Below, piece by piece: positions 1-7,869 of a stretch of DNA of 18,483 nt. The stretch lies in contig DCGO01000035.1 of assembly GCA_002314605.1 (NCBI GenBank), positions 710-19,192 of the forward strand. Direction: 5' to 3'. The notes beneath the pieces were generated by a model. It did no database searches, was not told the origin of the DNA, and worked only from the letters and a program-made list of their open reading frames with translations. Position numbers and translations under genes: made by a program. The stretch's first letter is position 1. The number at the start of each line of letters is the position of its first letter. Source of the stretch: Lentisphaeria bacterium UBA1776. GTDB lineage: Bacteria > Verrucomicrobiota > Lentisphaeria > Victivallales > Victivallaceae.

Positions 1-558
1 GATGAAATAGCGCCGGGATTCATCGTCCCATGGTTCCTCACGGTCCAGGGCACCGAATTTGCCGAAGCCGTCGGCGGAAAAGAGGACCTTGTCGCAGGCG
101 TCGTAAGTGACCATGACTTCCGGCCAGTGGACCATGGGGGCGGCTACAAAGGCGAGGGTGTGTTTCCCGAGAGAAAGGGTGTCGCCTTCGGCAATCACCA
201 CCTGACGGTCCGCAAAATCGGTGCCGAAATAATTCTTCATCATGGCGAAGGCTTTGGCGGAAGAGACGATCTTCGTTTCGGGATAAAGCTTCATGAAGTT
301 TGCGATATTGGCGGAATGATCCGGCTCCATGTGCTGAATGATCAGATAATCCGGCTTCCGGCGGCCCAGAGCCTTGTCGAGATTGTCCAGCCACTCGTGG
401 GTGAAATGACTGTCCACCGTGTCCATGACGGCGGTTTTTTCGTCCAGAATGACGTAGGAGTTGTAGCTCATGCCGTTGGGAACGCGGTACTGACCTTCAA
501 AAAGATCCACCTGATGATCGTTGACGCCGGCGTAAAGAATGTCTTTGGTGATTTCCAT
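1..558 (-). CDS. FprA-like flavodiiron protein (A-type flavoprotein), C-terminus cut by window edge
   Basis: The 186 visible residues form the metallo-beta-lactamase-fold half of a flavodiiron protein, a family that reduces O2 (or NO) with electrons from rubredoxin or a similar donor and protects anaerobes in the cytoplasm. The di-iron ligand pattern is intact: H76-x-E78-x-D80-H81 in IIQHMEPDHS, then H144 in MVHWPEVM and D163 in LFSADGFGKFG. The last two stretches are highly typical of the FprA branch. Family members are about 390-400 residues, so the C-terminal flavodoxin domain should lie beyond position 1. The ATG at 558 has a good AAGGAG-type ribosome site directly upstream, and a separate promoter lies in the gap before it. 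It is therefore probably not part of the glycan operon that ends at 655. The family is secure; the physiological substrate (O2 or NO) is inferred. Confidence 0.93.
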   Translation of the reverse strand, partial: MEITKDILYAGVNDHQVDLFEGQYRVPNGMSYNSYVILDEKTAVMDTVDSHFTHEWLDNLDKALGRRKPDYLIIQHMEPDHSANIANFMKLYPETKIVSSAKAFAMMKNYFGTDFADRQVVIAEGDTLSLGKHTLAFVAAPMVHWPEVMVTYDACDKVLFSADGFGKFGALDREEPWDDESRRYFI

Positions 559-587
559 GATTCTCTCCTTGATGTATGGATGATATC

Positions 588-617
588 TTTATATCACGCA
601 ATAATATATACCCTCAA
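588..617 (-). promoter_or_regulatory. Probable sigma70-type promoter of the flavodiiron gene
   Basis: On the minus strand TTGAGG (612-617) and TATAAA (588-593) are 18 bp apart, about 30 bp upstream of the ATG at 558 and in an AT-rich gap. A ribosome site (AAGGAG, about 563-568) follows. The match is good by eye but no start site has been measured. No convincing terminator for the upstream GH13 operon was found in the same gap. Confidence 0.5.
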
Positions 618-654
618 GGCTTTTTTTCAAGACGACGGTCCCTCTGGGAAGACC

Positions 655-2259
655 TTAACGGATATAGACGGCGTAACTTGCCGGCGGCATTTCCATTTCC
701 GCTGCCCCCTCTGCTGCCGTCAGCTTCACGCCGGGACTTGCCGACAGTACGCGGTATTGACGGAGCCCCGGAAGACCGAAGGAGGCTTTTACACTCTCCC
801 CGCCTGGGTTGACGGCCACCATGAGCCAGGAATCCCCGGCGGTCCTGCCGTAAATTACCGGATACACATTTTCTTCCCCGAAGAGGACCCTGAAATCCCC
901 GTCGTTCCCCGCCGCCGGACAGATCGCACGGAGTTTGAGGAGTTTCCGGACGAAATTCAACAGCGAGTCCGGATCCTGATCCTGAGTCGCCGCATCAGGA
1001 CGGAGGGGGGAGGGGTCCAGAGGAAGATAAAACTTTTCCGGCAGCGCGGAGGAAAATCCGGCATGTCCGGACGCATCCCACTGCATGGGGGTCCTGCAGG
1101 CGGAACGGTTGTAGGACCCCTCCTTGTTGCCGAGTCCGAAGACATTATCCATGCCGATCTCGTCCCCCGCGTAAATGAACGGGATGCCGGGAAGCAGCAG
1201 CATGAAAGCCATGGCGGGCTTCATCTCCTCCAGTGTCCTGCCGCCCCGGAAACGGCCGATGTCGTGATTGCCGGTGATGAGCCCCACATAACCCCGGTTT
1301 CCCAAATGTTTCAGATGACGCTGAAACTGCCGGAGAAAGGGCATGGCATCGCCTTTGCCCGCCAGGTCGAAATAGCTGTGCCCTCCGGCAAAGGGGGAAT
1401 TGCTGATCCGTTCCGGTTCCGCCCGGAAGAGTTTCGTGTAGCCGGATTCGCCGCAGTGCGCCATAAAGTCCACATGAAACCCCGCATCCACGGCATCGGA
1501 GGGATTGCACCATTCGGAGATCAGGACGGCTTCCGGATATTCCCGATCAAGCCAGTTCCGGTAATCGTGCCAGAGCTCCCGGATCCCCGCTGCGGCATTT
1601 TCGCCCCGGATCAGACTGGCCGCCATATCCACCCGGAACCCGTCGCAGCCCATGTCCAGCCAGAATTTCATGACATTGCGCATGGCTTCCCGGACTTTCA
1701 GGACTTCCGGGTGATCTACGGGGAACTGCCACGGGTATTCCGGATCGGCGGGAGCAAAGCCGTAGTTCAGCGCCGGCTGGCAGTAGAAGAAGTTGATCAT
1801 GAAACAGCCGTCACGGTTTCCGTAGCCGCTGATGAAACGGTAACTGCCTTTCTTTTCCCCCCAGCCGTTGGTCCAGATATAGAAATTTCCGTAAGGGTTG
1901 TCTTTGCCTTTCTGGGACTCCAGAAACCACGGGTGCTGAAGAGAGGTGTGACCGGGGACCAGATCGAGGATGACGTGCATCTCCCGCCGGTGAGCTTCGT
2001 CAAAGAGCCGCTTCAAATCGTCATTGGTGCCGTAGCGGGGGGCGACTTTGCAGTAGTCTGCCACATCGTACCCGGCGTCCTGAAAAGGCGACACGAAACA
2101 GGGGTTGAGCCAGATGGCATTGGCATTCAGGCTTTTGATATAGTCCAGCTTCCGGATCACCCCGGGGAGGTCCCCGATCCCGTCTCCGTTGGTATCCAGG
2201 AATGTTTGAGGATAGACCTCATAGACAACGGCATTTTTCAACCAGGATGGCTGTGTCAT
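655..2259 (-). CDS. GH13 alpha-amylase-family glycoside hydrolase, cytoplasmic
   Basis: This 534-residue protein is a GH13 (alpha/beta)8-barrel enzyme that hydrolyses or rearranges alpha-glucosidic bonds. Numbering from the ATG at 2259, region II GFRVDMA gives the nucleophile D211, region III LISEW the acid/base E249, and region IV TGNHD the transition-state Asp D333. Region I reads DLVPGHTS (D99, H104), with Gly where most GH13 enzymes have Asn. A DTNGDGIGDL loop near the N-terminus (residues 22-31) resembles the calcium-binding loop of the oligo-1,6-glucosidase/trehalose-synthase side of the family, and RTPMQWD fits that too. There is no signal peptide, so it should act in the cytoplasm on imported oligosaccharides. 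It is the last gene of the prepilin-led operon. A GTG at 2274 would overlap the PIG-L stop codon by 4 bp and add five residues; neither start has a strong ribosome site. The subfamily and exact substrate are not assigned. Confidence 0.9.
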   Translation of the reverse strand: MTQPSWLKNAVVYEVYPQTFLDTNGDGIGDLPGVIRKLDYIKSLNANAIWLNPCFVSPFQDAGYDVADYCKVAPRYGTNDDLKRLFDEAHRREMHVILDLVPGHTSLQHPWFLESQKGKDNPYGNFYIWTNGWGEKKGSYRFISGYGNRDGCFMINFFYCQPALNYGFAPADPEYPWQFPVDHPEVLKVREAMRNVMKFWLDMGCDGFRVDMAASLIRGENAAAGIRELWHDYRNWLDREYPEAVLISEWCNPSDAVDAGFHVDFMAHCGESGYTKLFRAEPERISNSPFAGGHSYFDLAGKGDAMPFLRQFQRHLKHLGNRGYVGLITGNHDIGRFRGGRTLEEMKPAMAFMLLLPGIPFIYAGDEIGMDNVFGLGNKEGSYNRSACRTPMQWDASGHAGFSSALPEKFYLPLDPSPLRPDAATQDQDPDSLLNFVRKLLKLRAICPAAGNDGDFRVLFGEENVYPVIYGRTAGDSWLMVAVNPGGESVKASFGLPGLRQYRVLSASPGVKLTAAEGAAEMEMPPASYAVYIR

Positions 2260-2270
2260 GGCCGGTTCTT

Positions 2271-3077
2271 TCACATTTCGTATTTATGCCAGTGGGCGAG
2301 GATCTCGTCACGGAACTCGCCGCCTTCTTCGCCGGGCTGGACCACGGCAAAAGCCTCCACATGTTCACAGCCGGTCCCGGTTTCCCAGGGGCGCCATGTA
2401 AGGTGGGAGACCTTCGGCATCTGGCAGGCGTGGACGGCGATCATGTCGAGCTTTCCCTGATAGGTCGCCGTAATGTCGATCCAGCTCTGGCGGAAGTTGT
2501 AGATCTCGCCGCAGAAGGGAACGTCCACACAGGGGCTCATGAGGATCATTCCACTGTAGCTGCACTCTTTCAGGGCGCGGGTCACCAGAAGGGAGGTACC
2601 GATATGCTCCGAATCCAGCTGAATGGGGTCGTGGGTAAGGACCGCTTCCGGCTGATATTTTGCGACCAGACCGGCGATCTCCTTGCGGGCGGCGGGGAAT
2701 TCGTGGGCGGTCAGGATGCAGCTTTCCGGGGCCGCGCAGTTGACGGGAGCGGTGCCGTAGCCGACATAGTGGCGCTCGCTGTTCTGGTCGTAATAATGCC
2801 GCTGGGGGTGGTTCAGGTGGATCACCGTGGCGTTGTTCAGCTTGGCGGCGGCTTTGGCGGCTTCCAGTTTCCGCTGGGGCATGATCTCGTACCACGGGAG
2901 TTTCCTGGAAATGATTTCATTGTCGGGGCCGAGGGTGTTCCATTCACCGGACATGTTGTTGGTGCTCATGACGTAGATGAGTTCATACCCTTTGGCCAGA
3001 TATTTCAGGACGGTCCCCCCCGCATTGCCCTCGATGTCGTCTGCGTGGGAGTAGATGGCCATGATGCACTTTTTCAT
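2271..3077 (-). CDS. PIG-L family (LmbE-like) N-deacetylase
   Basis: The protein has 268 residues and no signal peptide. It matches the PIG-L/LmbE family, zinc enzymes that remove acetyl groups from N-acetylglucosamine-type sugars and related compounds. The zinc/catalytic motif near the N-terminus is SHADDIEGNAGG (H11, D13, D14). Most members have HPDD, so Ala replaces Pro. The second metal region is THD (H149) followed by DSEH (H158), as expected for the family. The ATG at 3077 is preceded by AAAGGA at good distance. It lies 41 bp after the GH28 gene and just ahead of the GH13 gene, which suggests deacetylation of imported amino-sugar fragments, but the substrate is only inferred from context. 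Confidence 0.88.
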   Translation of the reverse strand: MKKCIMAIYSHADDIEGNAGGTVLKYLAKGYELIYVMSTNNMSGEWNTLGPDNEIISRKLPWYEIMPQRKLEAAKAAAKLNNATVIHLNHPQRHYYDQNSERHYVGYGTAPVNCAAPESCILTAHEFPAARKEIAGLVAKYQPEAVLTHDPIQLDSEHIGTSLLVTRALKECSYSGMILMSPCVDVPFCGEIYNFRQSWIDITATYQGKLDMIAVHACQMPKVSHLTWRPWETGTGCEHVEAFAVVQPGEEGGEFRDEILAHWHKYEM

Positions 3078-3118
3078 AAGAATCCTTTCGTATAAGCGGT
3101 CCGCCCGCCATTGTTTTT

Positions 3119-4549
3119 TTATTTTGTTCCGGAAGTTCCTTTGGACGGCACAAGCCGGACCAGCGGTTCCATCGGAGCGGAGACCCGGTTCAAATGAATC
3201 TCTTCCGGATCCGCGGCGGCGATGAAATGTTTCCAGCCTGGATGGGAAAGAAAGACCTTCACATGGTCAAATTCCACATCTTTGGCATTGCTGATCTCGA
3301 ATACGGAATCCGTGGAAAGATTGCCCCACCAACCGGTCCCGGGATCAATGTCCGGGTGCGGTCCGCAGCCATCGTACGTCATGCGGATGTTGCGGAAGGT
3401 GAAATTTCCGAAGGGGGCCGTGCCGTTTCCGTGGATGAAGACGGTCCGTTTGCCCCGCACATCCATATCGGAGAAGACGAGGTCGCGGATGGGTTTGGTG
3501 TTGGCCTTTTGGGGAACAAAGGTCTCATGGGCGATCTTCATGAATTTCGTGGTGTCCAGGATCTTCCAGTTGTGGAAGGTGATGTTTTCGATGCTCGTTC
3601 CCGTGGATGCCTCGGAATAACGGCTCTGGATCAGAATGGCGGTCCCGGCATGGGGGACCAGGATGTTGCTCAGCATGCAGTTCCGGATCTCTCCATTGCC
3701 GACCCCGACGCGAACTGCAGCGGCGTAGGAGGCGCTCAGAATGCAGTTGGAGACCACCACATTTTCACAGGGCTGGGCCCGGTCTTTCAGGGAAAGACTG
3801 CTGCCCCGGATGGCGATGGCGTCATCGGCGGTGTCGATGTCGCAGTCCGAAACGATCACATTTTTGCAGCAGTCGATGTCGAAGCCGTCGTTGGTGTTCA
3901 CGTTGTGGTCGCCCCGGACACGGACGTTCCGGATCATCACGTCATTGCAGCCGTGGAGATAACAGTGCCAGTAGGAGGAATTCCGCAGTTCCAGATCTTC
4001 GATGCGGATGTTTTTCGAGAAATTGAAATAGAGCATCTGTCCCGGCTTGCCGCAGGGTTTCACGTTCCAGATGCCCACCATGTATTCTTTGATGGGGTTG
4101 GCCGTATCCATGAAAGCCCGGTCGTTGCCGTGAATGACGCCGCCGCCGCAGAGGGTGATATCTTCCTGATCCACCGCGATCAGCAGGTGCTTGCCATGAG
4201 AATATTCCGAGGGACACTCCCAGTTCCACGGGGTGAAATCCGGCTTGTTGTAGTCCTCCAGGTCCGGATTCATTTTCAGGACGGCCCCCTGGGCGATATG
4301 CAGTCCGCCATGGCTCTTCAGATAGATGCTCCCGGCAAGATAGGTCCCCGGGGGGAAATACACCATGCCTCCGGCATCCACCGCCGCCTGGATCGCTTGC
4401 GTGTCCACCGTGACGCCGTCGCCTTTGGCTCCGTAATCCATTACATTCTGCATTTTGTACTCTTTCTCATTTTTTTCTCCGTTCAAACCCTGTCCCGCTG
4501 CGGAAAAGATGACTGCAGCGGAAGAGAGCAGCAGGATCAGTTTTTTCAT
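3119..4549 (-). CDS. Secreted GH28-like (polygalacturonase-fold) right-handed beta-helix protein
   Basis: This is a 476-residue exported protein of the GH28/pectate-lyase-like beta-helix type. Residues 1-18 form a signal peptide (MKKLILLLSSAAVIFSAAG). The N-terminal segment (VMDYGAKGDG, then VDTQAIQAAVD and VYFPPGTYL) is the usual start of this superfamily. Two GH28 catalytic motifs are visible: NTNDGFDID (D221) and TADDAIAIRG (D242, D243), matching the family's NTD and DD motifs. The next expected motif, GHG with the catalytic His, is missing; the sequence there is SASYAAAVRVG (about 272-282). It may act on an unusual galacturonan or rhamnogalacturonan-type substrate, or may have changed chemistry. 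The ATG lies 1 bp after the stop codon of the DUF4838 gene and lacks a clear ribosome site, so translation is probably coupled. Confidence 0.85.
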   Translation of the reverse strand: MKKLILLLSSAAVIFSAAGQGLNGEKNEKEYKMQNVMDYGAKGDGVTVDTQAIQAAVDAGGMVYFPPGTYLAGSIYLKSHGGLHIAQGAVLKMNPDLEDYNKPDFTPWNWECPSEYSHGKHLLIAVDQEDITLCGGGVIHGNDRAFMDTANPIKEYMVGIWNVKPCGKPGQMLYFNFSKNIRIEDLELRNSSYWHCYLHGCNDVMIRNVRVRGDHNVNTNDGFDIDCCKNVIVSDCDIDTADDAIAIRGSSLSLKDRAQPCENVVVSNCILSASYAAAVRVGVGNGEIRNCMLSNILVPHAGTAILIQSRYSEASTGTSIENITFHNWKILDTTKFMKIAHETFVPQKANTKPIRDLVFSDMDVRGKRTVFIHGNGTAPFGNFTFRNIRMTYDGCGPHPDIDPGTGWWGNLSTDSVFEISNAKDVEFDHVKVFLSHPGWKHFIAAADPEEIHLNRVSAPMEPLVRLVPSKGTSGTK

Positions 4550-4550
4550 T

Positions 4551-6929
4551 TTACCGGTAGAAGTTGGCCAGCTCGTTCAGCATGGCAAAGCCGCCTCCGG
4601 TGGGGGAAATAAGCTGCAGGTCCCCGTTCAGCTTTTCCACATGACGGGCCCGGCAGACATTGATGCCCCATGGCTGCTGCCGCGTGGGACCGTTTTCCCC
4701 GAAATCCCTTGTGGGAAGAATGATCTCAAGCTCCCAGCGGTCGGCGTGTTTCTTTGCGCACACTTTGGCGCCGGAATCCCAGAGGACGGGCATGGTGTCC
4801 CGGGCGACGATGGCGGGATCGGCGGATTCGTCATAAAGAGCCCCGTTGGCGTTGGCGGCAATTTTGAAGAAACTCCGGGAAGGTGTTTCCACATAGATCT
4901 CCACTTCCTCATCCATAAAGATGCCGGCATCGTCCCTTCCCGTGATTTTTGCGGAAATTTTCCTCATGTCGGTCTCGAAACAGGTGATGCCGAAATAGAG
5001 TTTTTTACCATCTTTGGACATTTTCATGCGGACAAGGGTCCGGTTGGTGTCCGGAACGTCGCCGGTATAGGTGTTTTTCATCCAGAGTTCCACGGCTCCT
5101 TTCCAGAAAGGCGCTTCAAAATTGCAGTCCGGGAGAGTGCGGTCCTGTTCCGCCGTTGCCAGACGGATGGAGGGACCGGTGCGTTTCAACCCTTTGAAAA
5201 GCGTTTTCAGGGGTTCCATGTCCTTTTCGAAAAGGGCGATCCTCCGGTCATAGACAGACCTCTTTTCCACCTTGCTCCGGGCAGCGGAGAGTAGTTGGAA
5301 GAATTTCTCCACATCCTTTTCCTTGAGGAACCCGGCGTAGGCGGTCACGGTGCGGCTTTCCGGCCGCATATAGACCATTTCCGCATACTCGTAAAAGGCC
5401 TTCATCTCTTTGGCGGCGGGGCCGAAGAAGAGTGTGTAATACTCCTCCATCAGTGCCTTCCTGTCCAGTTCCGGATCCCAGAAGAGTTTACCCTGCAGAT
5501 AATAGAACCAGTGGGTGATGCCGGGGAGATCAGTCCAGCCGTTTCTGACCGGGCACTCGATGAATTTGCCCATGACTTTGCCGTTGAGATACCGCATTTC
5601 CTCCTGGAGACCGGCGGTGAAGAAGGCCGGACAGCTTTTAATCCCGCCGTAAAAGAGATAATGCTGCCAGAGAAAGATCTTTTTTGAGGTGGTGAGGGCG
5701 GTCCACTTTTCATACAGATCCCGCACCGCTTTTTTCCGGTCGGGCATGGTCATCTGCCGGGGGAGGCTGGCGGTCACCAAATCCACCGCCACATTTTCCG
5801 GCAGCGGTTTCAGATCCGCCGGCGGTTCTTCGCAGGGCCCGTAGGGCATGACGATGAGATATTTGCCGGGATTCTGCTTTTCGATGCGTTTGGCCATATC
5901 CAGCCAGTAGTCCCAGATGTAATCGCTGAAACGGTTGGTGTAGCGGTCCCCCCGGGAAAACTTTTTGGCGTCCTCCTCGTCAATTTCGTCAAAACCGTCC
6001 GGCATGGCCAGATTCAGCCCCTCAATGGCCGGATAAGCGGACAGGACTTTGCCGAAATACTTGAGGGAACTTGCCCGCAATCCCGGATCGGTCAGCCGGG
6101 GACGGCCCCGTCCAACAGGGTAGCCGGGGTCAATCTTGCCGTTTCTTTTGGCCAGATACTCCGGATGGGCCTTCTGCTGGGCGGGATCGCTGATCACGTC
6201 GTAGATGCCGTGTCCGCTGCAGAAAAGCGCATCGTTGCCGTAGCCCAGACGCTTGAGGTGCCGGAGCATGTCCGGTTTGGGGTTGATGTAAAATGCCCGG
6301 ATGGAGAACCGGGGAGCCTTCGTAACATCCTGATCCTGCACGGCAAGATCCTTTTTCTGCGGGATGACGCAGCCGTCCGGCCCCGGCATGTACCAGCGTA
6401 CCCCGAACTCTTCCAGCAGCGCAGCGGCGGCGTACCAGGTGGGGGTGGCATCATTGGCGTACATCCCCAGATCGTACTGACGGCGGTCCATGGTGGAAGA
6501 GATGTCCGGGACCTGATAATATTCCCCGCAGAACTCCTGCCACTCTTTCCGTTCATTGTGCCGGTACGGGAACCCTTTTCTGTGAAGGTCATTGCCGAGG
6601 AGGGCCACAAAATCCTTGCCGGTGACGATCCGGAAGGCGGATCCCTTCAGACTGCCGGTCTCCAGACCGAGAGTCCGGGTGAAGGAACTGGGCCCCGCAA
6701 AGATGTGATTGACCCCGGGAGTCGGTTTCTGCACCAGAGGAAGCGTGGCGCCGGTGATTTTCCGGATATGCTCCTGCAAGTCGAAAGCCGCCTGCTTTGC
6801 CGCCGGAGCCGCCCCGTCGGCCAGGACGATCTCGGACACGGCTTTCCCGTCTTTCACCAGCTGTACCGCCGCCGGCAGAGAGAGCGAAAGGGTCAGAAAA
6901 AGGACAACAAGGACACGCACCATCTTCAT
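4551..6929 (-). CDS. Secreted DUF4838 protein with C-terminal CBM9-like domain
   Basis: This 792-residue exported protein has a signal peptide over residues 1-20 (MKMVRVLVVLFLTLSLSLPA). Residues about 20-150 resemble the N-terminal alpha+beta domain of GH67 alpha-glucuronidases and GH20-like enzymes (DLQEHIRKITG, then FRIVTGKDFVALLGND). The central part has DUF4838 hallmarks: GVRWYMPGPDG, LNLAMPDGFDEIDEEDA, and a long barrel-like region. From about residue 600 to the end the pattern (APFWKGAVELW, KLYFGITCFE, DEEVEIYVE, WELEIILP) is that of a CBM9-like sugar-binding beta-sandwich. DUF4838 proteins are presumed glycosidases, but no reaction can be assigned from the sequence. The ATG at 6929 has GAGGA upstream and is preferred to the in-frame ATG at 6923. 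It lies in the same operon as the GH28 gene, to which it is joined with a 1-bp gap. Confidence 0.85.
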   Translation of the reverse strand: MKMVRVLVVLFLTLSLSLPAAVQLVKDGKAVSEIVLADGAAPAAKQAAFDLQEHIRKITGATLPLVQKPTPGVNHIFAGPSSFTRTLGLETGSLKGSAFRIVTGKDFVALLGNDLHRKGFPYRHNERKEWQEFCGEYYQVPDISSTMDRRQYDLGMYANDATPTWYAAAALLEEFGVRWYMPGPDGCVIPQKKDLAVQDQDVTKAPRFSIRAFYINPKPDMLRHLKRLGYGNDALFCSGHGIYDVISDPAQQKAHPEYLAKRNGKIDPGYPVGRGRPRLTDPGLRASSLKYFGKVLSAYPAIEGLNLAMPDGFDEIDEEDAKKFSRGDRYTNRFSDYIWDYWLDMAKRIEKQNPGKYLIVMPYGPCEEPPADLKPLPENVAVDLVTASLPRQMTMPDRKKAVRDLYEKWTALTTSKKIFLWQHYLFYGGIKSCPAFFTAGLQEEMRYLNGKVMGKFIECPVRNGWTDLPGITHWFYYLQGKLFWDPELDRKALMEEYYTLFFGPAAKEMKAFYEYAEMVYMRPESRTVTAYAGFLKEKDVEKFFQLLSAARSKVEKRSVYDRRIALFEKDMEPLKTLFKGLKRTGPSIRLATAEQDRTLPDCNFEAPFWKGAVELWMKNTYTGDVPDTNRTLVRMKMSKDGKKLYFGITCFETDMRKISAKITGRDDAGIFMDEEVEIYVETPSRSFFKIAANANGALYDESADPAIVARDTMPVLWDSGAKVCAKKHADRWELEIILPTRDFGENGPTRQQPWGINVCRARHVEKLNGDLQLISPTGGGFAMLNELANFYR

Positions 6930-6963
6930 GGATTCCTCGCAAAAATCAGTTTTACAGGTTCGA

Positions 6964-7833
6964 TCAGAGCGCTTTCAAGGCCGCTTCGATCTTGCTGGTG
7001 TAGCGGCACTTGTTCTGCGGATCGGCAAGGGTCGCCTGCCAGAGTTTCTTTGCTTCATCCGTCTTGCCCATCTTGACCAGGGCCTGCCCCTTCAGATAAG
7101 CTGCCCAGGTGAAATAAAGACCGGACTTCTGACTTTTCAGCGCGGAAGCATAGTTGTAGGCATCCTGCACCCGGCCGTCCTTCAGGGCATCTTCCGCGAG
7201 ATAGCAGTTTGCCGTCATCCAGGTGCCCCACCGGGGATGTTTGGTATCAGCGGCAACCATTTTTCCGGCCTTCCGGAGATTTTCCGTATCTTTCTGCCAG
7301 TAGGAAGACTCCATGATATCGCCGTAGATCGTCAGTTTTTTCATGTCGTTGCCTGTGACCAGGTTTGCGGCCTTGTAGAGGTCCTCGCATCCGGCTTTCC
7401 GGGTCTGGCGGCTGTTCATGCCGGCCTTGCCGCGGAGTTCATAGGCGGGAAGGGCGTATTTGGCCGGGTACTTGGAAAAGTCAGCGGAGGCGTATTTTTT
7501 CACGATATCCGCGAATTTTTTCTGCGCGGCAAGAATTCTCATATCCGTGACGGTCTTTGCCGCGGGATCGGCGATCTGTGCCGCCGCCTTGTCCGCGTCT
7601 TCAAACTTTTTTGCGGCAAGATACATTTCCGCCGCATGGGAGAAACACTGGTCCTTCAGATCCGCATTGGGAGCCGCCTGCGCCGTCTTCTGAAAGGCGG
7701 CGGCAGCTTCGCCGTACTTCTTCTGCTTCATCAGCCCTTTGGCGCTCTGGAAATCCGCAGAAAAATCAGCGGCGAACATGACTCCCGCCAGCAGGAGCGC
7801 TCCGGACATCAAAACTGTTTTCTTCATCTTCAT
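6964..7833 (-). CDS. Secreted TPR-like repeat protein
   Basis: This 289-residue protein is exported: residues 1-22 (MKMKKTVLMSGALLLAGVMFA) form a signal peptide cleaved near FA-AD. The mature part is almost entirely alpha-helical, with repeated Ala-rich helix pairs (FQSAKGLMKQKKYGEAAAAF, CFSHAAEMYLAAKKFEDADK, YLKGQALVKMGKTDEAKKLW) in the style of tetratricopeptide repeats. These usually serve as protein-binding scaffolds; the partner is unknown. It might hold the DUF4838 or GH28 enzyme, or link to the prepilin-type protein encoded upstream, but this is speculation from position. The start was chosen at 7833 because AAAGGA lies just upstream and the signal peptide begins there; an upstream in-frame ATG at 7863 would add ten residues and spoil it. 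Confidence 0.8.
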   Translation of the reverse strand: MKMKKTVLMSGALLLAGVMFAADFSADFQSAKGLMKQKKYGEAAAAFQKTAQAAPNADLKDQCFSHAAEMYLAAKKFEDADKAAAQIADPAAKTVTDMRILAAQKKFADIVKKYASADFSKYPAKYALPAYELRGKAGMNSRQTRKAGCEDLYKAANLVTGNDMKKLTIYGDIMESSYWQKDTENLRKAGKMVAADTKHPRWGTWMTANCYLAEDALKDGRVQDAYNYASALKSQKSGLYFTWAAYLKGQALVKMGKTDEAKKLWQATLADPQNKCRYTSKIEAALKAL

Positions 7834-7837
7834 TTTT

Positions 7838-7843
7838 TCCTTT
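7838..7843 (-). promoter_or_regulatory. Ribosome binding site fixing the TPR-like gene start
   Basis: AAAGGA on the minus strand, four bases ahead of the ATG at 7833. It supports that start over the longer in-frame option at 7863, which has no such site. Confidence 0.6.
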
Positions 7844-7850
7844 TGGGTTG

Positions 7851-7865
7851 CGGTGATTTTCACCG
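7851..7865 (-). other. Intercistronic hairpin between prepilin-type and TPR-like genes
   Basis: CGGTGA and TCACCG form a perfect 6-bp stem with a 3-base loop, beginning five bases after the stop codon of the prepilin-type gene. In the direction of transcription it is followed by CAACCC and an A-run and not by a T-run, so it is not a standard terminator. It could protect the 3' end of a processed prepilin message or dampen downstream expression. The structure is visible; the role is inferred. Confidence 0.4.
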
Positions 7866-7869
7866 GTTT

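Noticed and set aside
559..654. Terminator for the prepilin-led operon after the GH13 gene
   Set aside because: Only a weak bulged stem (GGT/ACC with CCC/GGG) was seen and no T-run follows in the transcribed direction, so no terminator is called and read-through toward the flavodiiron gene is not excluded.
127..2460. Very long open frame on the plus strand (777 codons) opposite the flavodiiron and GH13 genes
   Set aside because: It is antisense to two well-supported genes, has no recognisable domain and no ribosome site, and is explained by the GC-rich codon bias of the minus-strand genes. The same holds for plus-strand frames at 3194-4612, 10344-12047 and 15591-17390 and the minus-strand frame at 8958-10076.
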